Assembly: GCF_037055355.1 (NCBI RefSeq)
Contig: NZ_CP146350.1
Coordinates: 7,773,001-7,837,000 of the forward strand
DNA length: 64,000 bases
Reading direction: 5' to 3'
From: Streptomyces sp. DG1A-41
Lineage (GTDB): Bacteria > Actinomycetota > Actinomycetes > Streptomycetales > Streptomycetaceae
Below the pieces are notes generated by a model. The model was not told the origin of the DNA. It saw nothing but the letters and a program-made list of their open reading frames with translations, and ran no database searches. This document shows positions 49,114 to 57,452 of this stretch, in pieces; within the stretch, counting starts at the first letter, position 1; each line of letters begins with the position of its first letter. Position numbers and translations under genes: made by a program.

Positions 49114-50287
49114 GCTGGGCGGCGGCGCCCGTCGTCTCCAGCCAGTTGACGTCGTAGCTCAGCACGAGACGCCCGTCGCCGCTCAGCACCGGGTGCGCCT
49201 GCGGGTTGTAGGCGGCCACCTGGCCCTGCGGCAGCGACGGGCTGAACTCCTTCGCGGGTCCGTGCCACGGCCCGGCCGGGGAGCACGCCCAGTACGAGGC
49301 CACGGTGGTCAGGCCCTTGGTGCCCGTGGCCATCGTGAACAGCACGTACGTCCCGCCGTCCCGGACGACCGAGAACGCGCTGCCCACCCCCTTGCGCTGC
49401 CCGTCCCCGAGCACCGGCCGGGGGCGGGCGCCGGCCGCCCACGCCGAGCCGGTCCAGTACCGCCAGGCCGCCGGATCCCCGAGCCTGCCCTCCGGCACCC
49501 GCGCCAGGTACGCGTGCGAGGCCGGGCGGGAGGCGGCCTGGCCGTCGTCGCCGCCGAAGACGTACGTCCAGCCGTCCTCCTCGACCAGCGTCGTGCCGAA
49601 CAGCACCCGCCGGGACGGGTCGGGCACCAGTTGCTGGTCGAGCACCTTGACGACCGACTCCAGCCGCAGATCGGGCAGCGACAGCGTGGCCACCTCGGTC
49701 GCGGTGGGCACGCCGTAGATCCACGGGGCCTGGCCGGCCGTGCGCACCCACAGCAGCACCCGGACGACCTGCTCCGATGAGCCGGGGGAGCGGGCTTCGA
49801 CGCGGGCGGCGACCGGCCAGCGCCACTGGCCCGGCGCCGGGTCGGCGAAGAGCGGGGCGGGGAGGGTGCTCTCCAGCCGGCCGTCGCGCATCAGCACGGC
49901 CGAGTTGCGCACCAGCGGCGCGGTGGTGTCCCGCCAGGCGTGGGACTCGCCGGCCGGGTTGGGCGGGCCGTACACCCGGCCCAGGTAGGTGTCCGAGAAC
50001 AGCCACAGCACCCGGCCGTCCGGCAGCCGCACCGAGTGGGTGCCGTCGCCGCCGGTCCAGTCGTCGGTGCGGGTGGCGTCGTCGCCGTAGCGGGCGAACT
50101 CGGCGGTGAGGCCGTCGTTCGCCTGCCAGGAGCGGACCGTGCGCGCCCGGCAGGCGGCGTCGTCGTCCGGACTCTCGTCCTCCGGGAGGGCGATGAGCAG
50201 CGCGGCCCCGAGAACCAGGACCAGCAGCAGGCCGATCCCGGTTCCCGTGCGCTGTCGTGCTCGTGCTGTCTCTGCGTCGTCGGGCAC
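49049..50287 (-). CDS. Membrane-anchored beta-propeller protein (DUF4185/DUF5005-like)
   Basis: 412 residues with one N-terminal helix (RTGTGIGLLLVLVLGAALLI) that anchors or exports the protein, followed by a repeated beta-propeller pattern: DGTHSVRLPDGRVLWLFSDT, RNSAVLMRDGRLE, WIYGVPTATEVATLSLPDL, DGWTYVFGGDDGQ, FSVVRDGGTYVLFTMATG, NPQAHPVLSGDGRLVLSYDV. This is the glycosidase-like five-bladed propeller fold of DUF4185/DUF5005. The GTG start is 11 bases after the sialidase stop, so the two are one operon; a joint role in releasing or processing sialic-acid-type glycans is plausible. No catalytic assignment is possible. Confidence 0.75.
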   Translation of the reverse strand: MPDDAETARARQRTGTGIGLLLVLVLGAALLIALPEDESPDDDAACRARTVRSWQANDGLTAEFARYGDDATRTDDWTGGDGTHSVRLPDGRVLWLFSDTYLGRVYGPPNPAGESHAWRDTTAPLVRNSAVLMRDGRLESTLPAPLFADPAPGQWRWPVAARVEARSPGSSEQVVRVLLWVRTAGQAPWIYGVPTATEVATLSLPDLRLESVVKVLDQQLVPDPSRRVLFGTTLVEEDGWTYVFGGDDGQAASRPASHAYLARVPEGRLGDPAAWRYWTGSAWAAGARPRPVLGDGQRKGVGSAFSVVRDGGTYVLFTMATGTKGLTTVASYWACSPAGPWHGPAKEFSPSLPQGQVAAYNPQAHPVLSGDGRLVLSYDVNWLETTGAAAQLSRNVSLYRPRFVTLRLAPAR

Positions 50288-50298
50288 GTGCCGTGACG

Positions 50299-52170
50299 TT
50301 AGTTGCTGCCGCTCACCTGGTCCATGGGGAGCCACAGCACCGTGCCCCTGGCCGCCGCGCCCCTGGCGCCGGCGGCCACCTCCTGGTCGGTGAGGGCCCG
50401 GTTCCAGACGCGGACGTCGTCGATCGCCCCCGTCAGGAACGCCCGGCTGTCCATGCGCTGGCCGATGTGCACGCCGAACGGGGAGTTACGGCTGACCGAG
50501 CCCGGCACGTCCGTGGTGCTCAGCGGCGTGCCGTCGAGGAAGAGGGTCAGTTGCCCGCCGCCCCGGCGCAGGACCAGGTGGTGCCAGCGGCCGTCGTTGT
50601 GGGCGCCGGCGGTCCACACCGAGGCCGTCCTGACGGTCGTCGCGCCCGACCGGGTGGTGATGAGCGCCCGGACCCGGTCGCTCGCCGGCTCCCCGCGCAA
50701 CCAGACCTGCGGCTGGGTGCTGCCGATGCCGCCCATCCACAGGAAGGGCTGTTCGCCGGCCGTGGCCGTGTAGCGGAAGAACAGCGAGGCCGTGAAGTCC
50801 CTCTCGCCGAGCGGCAGTCGGGACCGGTACGGCAGACGTACGGCGTCGTCCGTGCCGTCGAAGGACAGCGCACCGCCGCGCGCACCGGCCGTCCGCCCGG
50901 CACCGCCGAGCACGGCCGCGGGCCTCGCGCCCGACGCGGCGTCACGGGTGGTCGGATCGGTGCCGCGGCGCGGTTTCAGCCAGTCCTCGGTGAAGCGGGC
51001 GAAGCGGATCTCGTCGCGGGCGTCGACCGCGCCGCCCTCGTAGAGCAGGCCCGCCGTCGAGGCGTCGACCGCCGCCATGTCGGAGTAGCCGGACCAGTCC
51101 GTGGTGACGACCGTGCCCCGGTCCACGCTGTCCCAGGTGCGCCCGCCGTCGTAGGAGGAGCGGACCATCATCGTCCGGCGGCGGTCGGGGTCGGCCGGGG
51201 CAGACAGCAGGAGCCGGTCGCCGAGGCGCAGGGTCGCGCCCTGGACCTGCGGGGTGTAGAGGTCCGGAAGGCCGCGGAAGGGCGTGGCGAAGCTGTCGCC
51301 GCCGTCCAGGCTGAGGGTCTGGGAGCGGTGGCCCAGGTCGGTGCCGTCCTGTTCCCGGCCGCTGACGAGGACGGCCCCGTCGGCCCGTTCGGTGAGCGTC
51401 ACCTCCGACGGCTTCTGCCGGAACGTGCCGTCCTGCGCTATCGGCCAGGAGTCCGTGGCGCCGATCCGCCAGTGGTCGCCGCCGTCGTCGCTGACGATGA
51501 GCGCGGCGTGGTTGGCGGTGACCCGGCTGCCGTCCCACGTCTCGGTGTTGACGCCGAACACCAGCCGCCCGGCGTGCTTCCCCCGGGTGAGCTGGATGCC
51601 GTGCACGGGCCCGGTGGCGTACCAGGAGTTCCAGTGTTCGGGCAGGATCTCGTCGCTCAGGTCGCGCGGCTCGGACCAGGTCCGGCCGTCGTCGTCGCTG
51701 TACTGGAGATGCGGGGTGCGGTCGCAGGGGACGGTGCAGTTGCCGGCGTCCGTACGGCCCGTGTTGTACGTCTCGGCCAGCAGGATCCGGCCTGTCCTGC
51801 GGTCCACGAGGGGCGCCGGGTTGCCGTGCGTGTCGCCCGCGCCCTCGTTGACGACCTGGAGCGGTCCCCAGGTGCGGCCGCCGTCGGTGGAGCGTTTGAG
51901 GACGATGTCGATGTCGGCCGCGTCACCGCAGTTGAGGACGCGGCCCTCGGCGAAGGCGAGCAGCGTGCCGGCCGTGGTCCGCACGATCGCGGGGATCCGG
52001 AAGCACGCGTAACCGGGGTCCTGGGAGGCCTTGAAGAGGACCTGTTGCTCGAACTCCGGTAAGCCGGTGGTGGGTTGGGGATGGGCCGGACCGGTGGGCG
52101 CGAGCAGTGCGGCGGCGGTGAGAACGGCTGTCAGGGTGGATCTCAGACGTGCGCGAAGACTTGACGGCAT
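50299..52170 (-). CDS. Secreted sialidase (GH33) with C-terminal LamG-type module
   Basis: 623 residues. Signal peptide (LRSTLTAVLTAAALLAPTG), then the six-bladed sialidase propeller: ACFRIPAIVRTTAGTLLAF (FRIP motif with arginine-triad Arg), at least four Asp boxes (STDGGRTWG, SDDDGRTWS, SDDGGDHWR, SYDGGRTWD), EVTLTERADGAVLVSGREQ and DDRSGYSDM-like WSGYSDMAAVD. From about residue 440 a concanavalin-like LamG module follows (ALSFDGTDDAVRLPYRSRL ... IDDVRVWNRALTDQEV), probably glycan-binding. It releases terminal sialic acids outside the cell. ATG 52170 is the only start giving the signal peptide. First gene of a two-gene operon. Confidence 0.94.
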   Translation of the reverse strand: MPSSLRARLRSTLTAVLTAAALLAPTGPAHPQPTTGLPEFEQQVLFKASQDPGYACFRIPAIVRTTAGTLLAFAEGRVLNCGDAADIDIVLKRSTDGGRTWGPLQVVNEGAGDTHGNPAPLVDRRTGRILLAETYNTGRTDAGNCTVPCDRTPHLQYSDDDGRTWSEPRDLSDEILPEHWNSWYATGPVHGIQLTRGKHAGRLVFGVNTETWDGSRVTANHAALIVSDDGGDHWRIGATDSWPIAQDGTFRQKPSEVTLTERADGAVLVSGREQDGTDLGHRSQTLSLDGGDSFATPFRGLPDLYTPQVQGATLRLGDRLLLSAPADPDRRRTMMVRSSYDGGRTWDSVDRGTVVTTDWSGYSDMAAVDASTAGLLYEGGAVDARDEIRFARFTEDWLKPRRGTDPTTRDAASGARPAAVLGGAGRTAGARGGALSFDGTDDAVRLPYRSRLPLGERDFTASLFFRYTATAGEQPFLWMGGIGSTQPQVWLRGEPASDRVRALITTRSGATTVRTASVWTAGAHNDGRWHHLVLRRGGGQLTLFLDGTPLSTTDVPGSVSRNSPFGVHIGQRMDSRAFLTGAIDDVRVWNRALTDQEVAAGARGAAARGTVLWLPMDQVSGSN

Positions 52171-52325
52171 GGTGCGACCTGCCCTTCATGCGTCTGTCGG
52201 CTGGACCGCCGAGGCATGGGAACGGATGACCGAGGAGCGGACATGCGAACAATCGGACATCCCACGTCCCATGTGCGGGCCACAGACGGTACTTGGCTTC
52301 ACAGACCCCCCACAAGAAGCGCGCC

Positions 52326-53243
52326 TCAGGGGATCAGGACGACCTTGCCGAGGTTGGCCCTCGCATCGATCTCCCCGTGCGCCTTCGCCGCGTCCTGAAG
52401 GGCGAACTCCCCGTGGACGACGGGCTCGACCTCCCCGGCCGCGAACAGCCGCCACAGTTCCTCACGCCACTGCTCGTACAACTCCGGCTTCCCGCGGGCG
52501 ATGCGGGCCACCTGGAACCCGATCACCGACTTGGCGCCCACGAGCAGGTCGTACGCCTGGATCGTGCCGCCGCCCGAGCTGTACGCCACCAGCCGTCCCT
52601 CCGGGGCGAGCGCGGCGAGGGCCGGGGTGAGCAGCTGGCCGCCGACCGCGTCCAGGGCGTAGTCGACCGGTGCGCCCCAGCTGTCGTCACCATAGGTGAC
52701 GACGTGGTCGGCGCCGAGGCCGCGGACGAAGCCGGCCTTGGCCGGGTCGGAGACGGCCCCCACGACCCGTCCGGCCTCCCGCGTCCTGGCCAGTTGCACG
52801 GCCAGGTGGCCGACACCGCTCGCCGCGGCCGTGACCAGGGCCGCCTCGCCCGGCTCGGGCCGTGCGGCCTCCAGGGCGCCGAGGGCGACCAGGCCGCTGC
52901 GGACCAGGGCGACCGCCGTGACGGCGTCGGCGTCCGCCGGGACCGGGGAGGTCATGGCCTCGTGCAGGATCGCGAAGTCGGCGTAGCCGTGGCCGAAGCA
53001 GAGCCCCGTCACGCGGTCGCCGGTGCCGAAGCGGGTGACGCCCTCGCCGACGGCGGTGATCTCCCCGGCGATCTCGCCGCCGAGCGGGACCGGCTCCGCC
53101 GCCTCGCCGACCTTGCGTACGACCGGGAGCGTGACGCCGATCGCCTCCGCGCGCACGAGCAGTTCTCCGGGGCCGGGCTCAGGGGCCGGTGCCTCCTCCA
53201 TGAACAGGGGGCCGCCTCGGGATTTGTAGCGGACGCGGCGCAT
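52326..53243 (-). CDS. Quinone oxidoreductase/MDR-superfamily NADPH reductase
   Basis: 305 residues of the medium-chain dehydrogenase/reductase family without structural zinc cysteines: GELLVRAEAIGVTLPVVRKV, LGGEIAGEITAVGEGVTRFG, GDRVTGLCFGHGYADFA, the NADPH site LVTAAASGVGHLAVQLA and the end HGEFALQDAAKAHGEIDARA. This is the QorA/zeta-crystallin group that reduces quinones or enones. ATG 53243 follows GGAGGT. Divergent from the MarR regulator that probably represses it. Confidence 0.92.
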   Translation of the reverse strand: MRRVRYKSRGGPLFMEEAPAPEPGPGELLVRAEAIGVTLPVVRKVGEAAEPVPLGGEIAGEITAVGEGVTRFGTGDRVTGLCFGHGYADFAILHEAMTSPVPADADAVTAVALVRSGLVALGALEAARPEPGEAALVTAAASGVGHLAVQLARTREAGRVVGAVSDPAKAGFVRGLGADHVVTYGDDSWGAPVDYALDAVGGQLLTPALAALAPEGRLVAYSSGGGTIQAYDLLVGAKSVIGFQVARIARGKPELYEQWREELWRLFAAGEVEPVVHGEFALQDAAKAHGEIDARANLGKVVLIP

Positions 53244-53279
53244 CGCACCTCCGGGTTCGTCGGTGGTCCCCGCGGATTC

Positions 53280-53334
53280 GTTGGGGTGCCCAACGGTATA
53301 GGGCGATCATAGGGATGACCAACGATTTTTTGGT
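53280..53334. promoter_or_regulatory. Probable MarR operators in the qor/marR gap
   Basis: ACCAACGATTTTTTGGT (53318-53334) is an inverted repeat with five-base arms, TAACCAAAAAATCGTTGGTC on the other strand, and GTTGGGGTGCCCAAC (53280-53294) is a second with six-base arms. Both lie in the 103-base divergent region between the oxidoreductase and the MarR gene, fitting autorepression and shared control. Confidence 0.6.
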
Positions 53335-53346
53335 TAGGCTGCGGCC

Positions 53347-53784
53347 ATGTCGGAAGCCCCCCTCCCCGCGATCCGCTCCCTGCCCAGCTGGCTGCTCGGC
53401 CGTGCCGCCGCCCGCGGCCGGGCCCTGGTGGCCGCGGCCCTGGCCGAGCAGGACATGCGGATGTGGCACCACGTCGTGCTGTCCGCCGTCCGGGACCTCG
53501 GCCCCGTCGCCCAGGCCGACCTCGGCCGCGCGGTCCGGCTGGACCCCAAGGACCTGGTCGGCATCCTGAACGACCTCCAGGCGGCGGGCCTGGTGGTACG
53601 CGAGCCGGACCCGAAGGACCGGCGGAAGAACGCGGTGTCCCTCACCGCCCGGGGAGCCCGGCTGCTGACGCGCTGCGAGAAGGCGGCCCGCGCGGCCAAC
53701 GACGAGCTGCTCGCCCCCCTGTCGGAGGCCGAACGCGAGCAGTTCACGGGCATGCTGCTCCGGATATCCGGTACGACGGACTGA
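53347..53784 (+). CDS. MarR-family transcriptional regulator
   Basis: 145 residues, winged HTH: WHHVVLSAVRDLGPVAQADL, GRAVRLDPKDLVGILNDLQA (recognition helix), GLVVREPDPKDRRKNAVSLT (wing with DPxDRR) and a C-terminal dimerisation helix. Likely senses a phenolic, quinone or similar ligand and controls the divergent quinone oxidoreductase. ATG 53347 begins within 15 bases of the probable operator, typical for autoregulated MarR genes. Confidence 0.93.
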   Translation: MSEAPLPAIRSLPSWLLGRAAARGRALVAAALAEQDMRMWHHVVLSAVRDLGPVAQADLGRAVRLDPKDLVGILNDLQAAGLVVREPDPKDRRKNAVSLTARGARLLTRCEKAARAANDELLAPLSEAEREQFTGMLLRISGTTD

Positions 53785-53836
53785 CGGCTCCCAGGGGTAT
53801 TGATCACGAGCCTGGCCCGGTCAGGCCGAGACGGGG

Positions 53837-53853
53837 CCCCTGCGGCGCAGGGG
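53837..53853. terminator. Small hairpin between marR and fdhD
   Basis: CCCCTGC-GGC-GCAGGGG forms a seven-pair stem with a three-base loop between two convergent genes. Confidence 0.4.
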
Positions 53854-53902
53854 GCGCTCCCCGCCGGTCGGGGCCCCGCCGCCGTGTCGCGGGGGAACCT
53901 GC

Positions 53903-54751
53903 TCAGCCCTGGGCGGCCGCTGCCCGCAGGGCGATCCGGTCCTCACCCGCGTACACGTTCATGGAGCTGCCCCGCAGGAAGCCCACCAGCGTCAGGCCCG
54001 TCTCGGCGGCCAGGTCCACCGCCAGCGAGGACGGCGCCGACACCGCCGCCAGGACCGGGATGCCGGCCATCACGGCCTTCTGTGCCAGCTCGAAGGAGGC
54101 CCGGCCCGAGACGAGCAGGATCGTCCGCGACAACGGAAGATCTCCGTTCTGGAGGGCGCGGCCGACCAGCTTGTCGACCGCGTTGTGCCGGCCCACGTCC
54201 TCGCGGACGTCCAGCAGCTCGCCGTCCTCCGAGAAGAGGGCCGCCGCGTGCAGGCCGCCGGTCCGGTCGAAGACCCGCTGGGCCGCGCGCAGCCGGTCGG
54301 GCAGGTCCGCGAGCAGCTCGGGAGTGACCCGGACCGGGGGAGTGTCGGCGATGGGCCAGCGGGCCGTCGTGCGCACGGCGTCCAGCGACGCCTTGCCGCA
54401 CAGCCCGCAGGAGGAGGTCGTGTAGACGTTCCGCTCCAGCGTGATCTCGGGGATCACCACGCCCGGGGCCGTCTGCACGTCGACCACGTTGTAGGTGTTC
54501 GACCCGTCGGCGGTCGCCCCGGCGCAGTAGACGATGTTCCTCAGGTCCCGCTGCCCGCCCAGCACCCCCTCGCTCACCAGGAAGCCCGCCGCCAGTGCGA
54601 AGTCGTCGCCCGGCGTGCGCATGGTGATCGCCAGGGGCTTGCCGTTCAGGCGGATCTCCAGGGGTTCCTCGGCGACGAGCGTGTCCGGACGGCTGGAGAC
54701 CGCCCCGTCCCGGATGCGGAGCACCTTGCGTCGTTCCGTGACTCGTCCCAT
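53903..54751 (-). CDS. fdhD: Formate dehydrogenase sulfurtransferase FdhD
   Basis: 282 residues, full FdhD: EEPLEIRLNGKPLAITMRTP, DDFALAAGFLVSEGVL, the sulfur-relay TTSSCGLCGKASLDAV (CxxC loop), FDRTGGLHAAALFSEDGELL, VREDVGRHNAVDKLVGRAL and VSGRASFELAQKAVMAGIPV. FdhD passes sulfur to the molybdenum bis-MGD cofactor so that FDH can fold active. It is the last gene of the formate dehydrogenase operon, six bases after the Fe-S subunit gene. Its presence is strong support for a real, cofactor-dependent FDH here. Confidence 0.95.
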   Translation of the reverse strand: MGRVTERRKVLRIRDGAVSSRPDTLVAEEPLEIRLNGKPLAITMRTPGDDFALAAGFLVSEGVLGGQRDLRNIVYCAGATADGSNTYNVVDVQTAPGVVIPEITLERNVYTTSSCGLCGKASLDAVRTTARWPIADTPPVRVTPELLADLPDRLRAAQRVFDRTGGLHAAALFSEDGELLDVREDVGRHNAVDKLVGRALQNGDLPLSRTILLVSGRASFELAQKAVMAGIPVLAAVSAPSSLAVDLAAETGLTLVGFLRGSSMNVYAGEDRIALRAAAAQG

Positions 54752-54757
54752 GTCTGA

Positions 54758-55618
54758 TCAGCCCCGGTTCTGTACGTGCTGGTAGCCGAAGCGGCCCTTG
54801 ATGCAGAGGTTGCCGTGGGTCACCGGGTTGTCGTGCGGCGAGGTGACCTTCACGATCTCATTGTCCTGCACGTGCAGCGTCAGGTTGCAGCCCACTCCGC
54901 AGTACGCGCACACCGTGGTCGTCTCCGTCTGCCGCGACTCGTCCCACGTACCCGCCGCGCGCATGTCGAACTCGGACTTGAACGACAGCGCGCCCGTCGG
55001 GCACACCTCGATGCAGTTCCCGCAGTACACGCACGCCGAGTCCGTCAGCGGCGCGTCGTGCTCCACGGCGATCCGGGCGTCGAAACCGCGCCCGGCGACC
55101 GAGATCGCGAAGGTGTTCTGCCACTGGTCGCCGCAGGCGTCCACACACTTGTAACAGAGGATGCACTTGTCGTAATCGCGCACGTACAGGTCGTTGTCGA
55201 CCTTCGGCTCCTCGTTGAGCCGGGCCGCGTCCGGGCCGAAGCGGTCCGGCTTCGCCTCGTACTCCTTGAGCCACTCGGCGACCCGCGGTGTCGTCGACAG
55301 GTCGACCGAGGACGCCAGCAGTTCGAGGACGATCTTCCGGCTGTGCCGGGCCCGCTCGGTGTCGGTGCGCACCTCCATGCCCGGCTCGGCCTTGCGGGAG
55401 CAGGCCGGGACCAGCGTGCGGGCGCCCTCGACCTCGACGACGCAGACGCGGCAGGCATTCTTCGGCCGCAGGGTGTCGCCCTCGCACAGGGTCGGGATGT
55501 CCTTCCCGGCCGCCCGGCAGGCGTCCAGAATGGTCGAGCCCTCGGGGACCCGGGCCTCCTCGCCGTCGACCGTGAACTCCAGCATGCGGCGCGGGATCCC
55601 CAGTGGTGTGACGGTCAT
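54758..55618 (-). CDS. Formate dehydrogenase iron-sulfur subunit: N-terminal half of a split FdsA-type alpha chain
   Basis: 286 residues carrying four cofactor modules: a [2Fe-2S] domain (about 15-90; DIPTLCEGDTLRPKNACRVC), two [4Fe-4S] ferredoxin motifs (CILCYKCVDACGDQW and CVYCGNCIEVCPTGAL, about 145-205), and at the end (about 233-286) CAYCGVGCNLTLHV ... LCIKGRFGYQHV, which is the Fe4S4 domain that normally opens the catalytic chain of molybdopterin oxidoreductases. In FdsA-like FDHs all this is continuous with the Mo domain; here the chain stops. The missing rest is encoded two genes upstream at 57453-59378. The stop of the NuoEF gene overlaps its start (ATGA). Confidence 0.9.
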   Translation of the reverse strand: MTVTPLGIPRRMLEFTVDGEEARVPEGSTILDACRAAGKDIPTLCEGDTLRPKNACRVCVVEVEGARTLVPACSRKAEPGMEVRTDTERARHSRKIVLELLASSVDLSTTPRVAEWLKEYEAKPDRFGPDAARLNEEPKVDNDLYVRDYDKCILCYKCVDACGDQWQNTFAISVAGRGFDARIAVEHDAPLTDSACVYCGNCIEVCPTGALSFKSEFDMRAAGTWDESRQTETTTVCAYCGVGCNLTLHVQDNEIVKVTSPHDNPVTHGNLCIKGRFGYQHVQNRG

Positions 55619-57447
55619 TCGTACGCCCCCAGACGGTCGATGGCGGATTCCACGGCATTCCACGCGGTCTGCCCCAGACCGCAGATCGAGGCGTCCCGCA
55701 TCGCGCGGCCGACCTCCCTCAGCAGGGCGATGTCCCCGGCGGCGTCGGCGCCGGTGCGCTCCACGATCCGGTGCAGCGCCTCCTCCTGCCGCACGGTCCC
55801 GACCCGGCACGGCACGCACTGCCCGCACGACTCGTCGCGGAAGAACTCCGCGATGCGCAGCAGGAGCCGAGGGAGGGGCACGCTGTCGTCGAAGGCCATG
55901 ACGACCCCCGAGCCGAGCGTCGTGCCCGCCTCCCGCGTCCCTTCGAAGGTGAGCGGGATGTCGAGCTCGTCGGCCCGTACGAAACCGCCCGCCGCCCCGC
56001 CGAGCAGCACCGCCCGCAGCCCCTCGCGGACTCCGGCGAGCCCGAGCAGCTCCCCGAGCCTCGCGCCGAACGGCAGCTCGTAGACGCCGGGCCGCTCCAC
56101 CTTGCCCGACACACAGAACAGCTTCGGCCCGGTGGACCTGCCCGTGCCGATCGCCGCGTACGCCGGGGCGCCCATGGTGAGGATCGGCAGGACGTTGACG
56201 AGTGTCTCGACGTTGTTCTCGACCGTCGGCTTGCCGAACAGGCCCTTCTCCACGGGGAACGGGGGCTTCGAGCGGGGCTCGCCCCGATAGCCCTCGATGG
56301 AGTTGAACAGGGCCGTCTCCTCACCGCAGATGTAGGCCCCCGCGCCACGCCGGATCTCGATGTCGAAGGCGTAGCCCTGGCCGAGGACGTCGTCGCCGAG
56401 CAGACCACGCGCGCGTGCCTGCGCGATCGCGTGCTCCAGGAGGTGCAGCGCGCGAGGGTACTCGCCGCGCAGGTAGAGGAAGCCCTTGCGGGCGCCGGTC
56501 GCGTACCCGGCGATCGTCATCGCCTCGACCAGCGCGTACGGGTCGCCCTCCATGAGCACCCGGTCCTTGAAGGTTCCCGGCTCGGACTCGTCGGCGTTGC
56601 AGACGAGGTAGTGCGGATGGTCCGGCTGGGACGCCGTGGCCTGCCACTTGCGGCCGGTCGGGAAGGCGGCGCCGCCGCGCCCGACCAGGCCCGAGTCGGT
56701 GACCTCGCGGATGACCCCGGCGGGGCCCAGCTCGAAGGCCCGGCGCAGGGCCGTGTAGCCGCCGTGGGCGCGGTAGTCGTCGAGGGACGCCGGGTCGACC
56801 ACCCCGACGCGGTGCAGCAGCATCAGGCCGTCCTGCCCGGCCTGGGGCACCGCCAGCGCGGCCGGGGGCTCTTCCGGCGCCGAGTCGGGCGCGCTCGCGG
56901 CGAGGACGGCGTCGTGGACGGTCGTCGGTGCCGAGACCGCCGTACGGACCGGGTCCCCGGCCCTGATCGCCAGGGCGGCCGGGGCCCGTTCGCACAGACC
57001 GAGGCAGGGGCTGCGCTCGACCGCGACACCGCTGCCGAGGCCCAGCCGCTCCTCGATCCCCGCGCACAGCTCCGGCGCCCCGGCCGCCGCGCACGCCAAA
57101 TCCGTGCACACGTGGAGCACGGTCGCCGGACGCGGTTTGACCGAGAACATGGCGTAGAAGGTGGCGACCCCGTAGGCCTCCGCCGGCGGCACCGTCAGCC
57201 GCAGGCACAGGTAGTCGAGGGCGCCCTCGCTGATCCAGCCGACCCGGTCGTTGATCGCGTGCAGCCCCGGCAACAGCAGGTCGCGGCGGTCCCGGGCCTC
57301 GCGTCCGCCACGGGCCCACCGGAGATCGGCGGCCCTCATCTCATCGCGGGTGGCGCCCTCCCAGGAGGACTCCGGGGGCCCGAGCAGGGCGTCGACGGCG
57401 GCCCGTTCGTCGTCCGTCGGTTTGCTGTCGCCGAAGTGCAGGTCCAC
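55615..57447 (-). CDS. NuoE-NuoF fusion: NAD-reducing diaphorase subunit of formate dehydrogenase
   Basis: 610 residues. Residues about 1-165 are a NuoE/HoxE-like thioredoxin-fold [2Fe-2S] protein (LCLRLTVPPAEAYGVATFYAMF, CTDLACAAAG, RSPCLGLCERAP); the rest (about 200-610) is NuoF/HoxF: GLVGRGGAAFPTGRKW (NAD/FMN), CNADESEPGTFKDR, GAGAYICGEETALFNSIEG, and the C-terminal [4Fe-4S] ligands SCGQCVPCRVG plus SICGLGQTAW. It takes electrons from the Fe-S/Mo subunits and reduces NAD+. The fusion of E and F is known in other NAD-dependent FDH and hydrogenase systems. Five bases separate it from the FDH catalytic gene. Confidence 0.94.
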   Translation of the reverse strand: MDLHFGDSKPTDDERAAVDALLGPPESSWEGATRDEMRAADLRWARGGREARDRRDLLLPGLHAINDRVGWISEGALDYLCLRLTVPPAEAYGVATFYAMFSVKPRPATVLHVCTDLACAAAGAPELCAGIEERLGLGSGVAVERSPCLGLCERAPAALAIRAGDPVRTAVSAPTTVHDAVLAASAPDSAPEEPPAALAVPQAGQDGLMLLHRVGVVDPASLDDYRAHGGYTALRRAFELGPAGVIREVTDSGLVGRGGAAFPTGRKWQATASQPDHPHYLVCNADESEPGTFKDRVLMEGDPYALVEAMTIAGYATGARKGFLYLRGEYPRALHLLEHAIAQARARGLLGDDVLGQGYAFDIEIRRGAGAYICGEETALFNSIEGYRGEPRSKPPFPVEKGLFGKPTVENNVETLVNVLPILTMGAPAYAAIGTGRSTGPKLFCVSGKVERPGVYELPFGARLGELLGLAGVREGLRAVLLGGAAGGFVRADELDIPLTFEGTREAGTTLGSGVVMAFDDSVPLPRLLLRIAEFFRDESCGQCVPCRVGTVRQEEALHRIVERTGADAAGDIALLREVGRAMRDASICGLGQTAWNAVESAIDRLGAYE

Positions 57448-57452
57448 TTACG

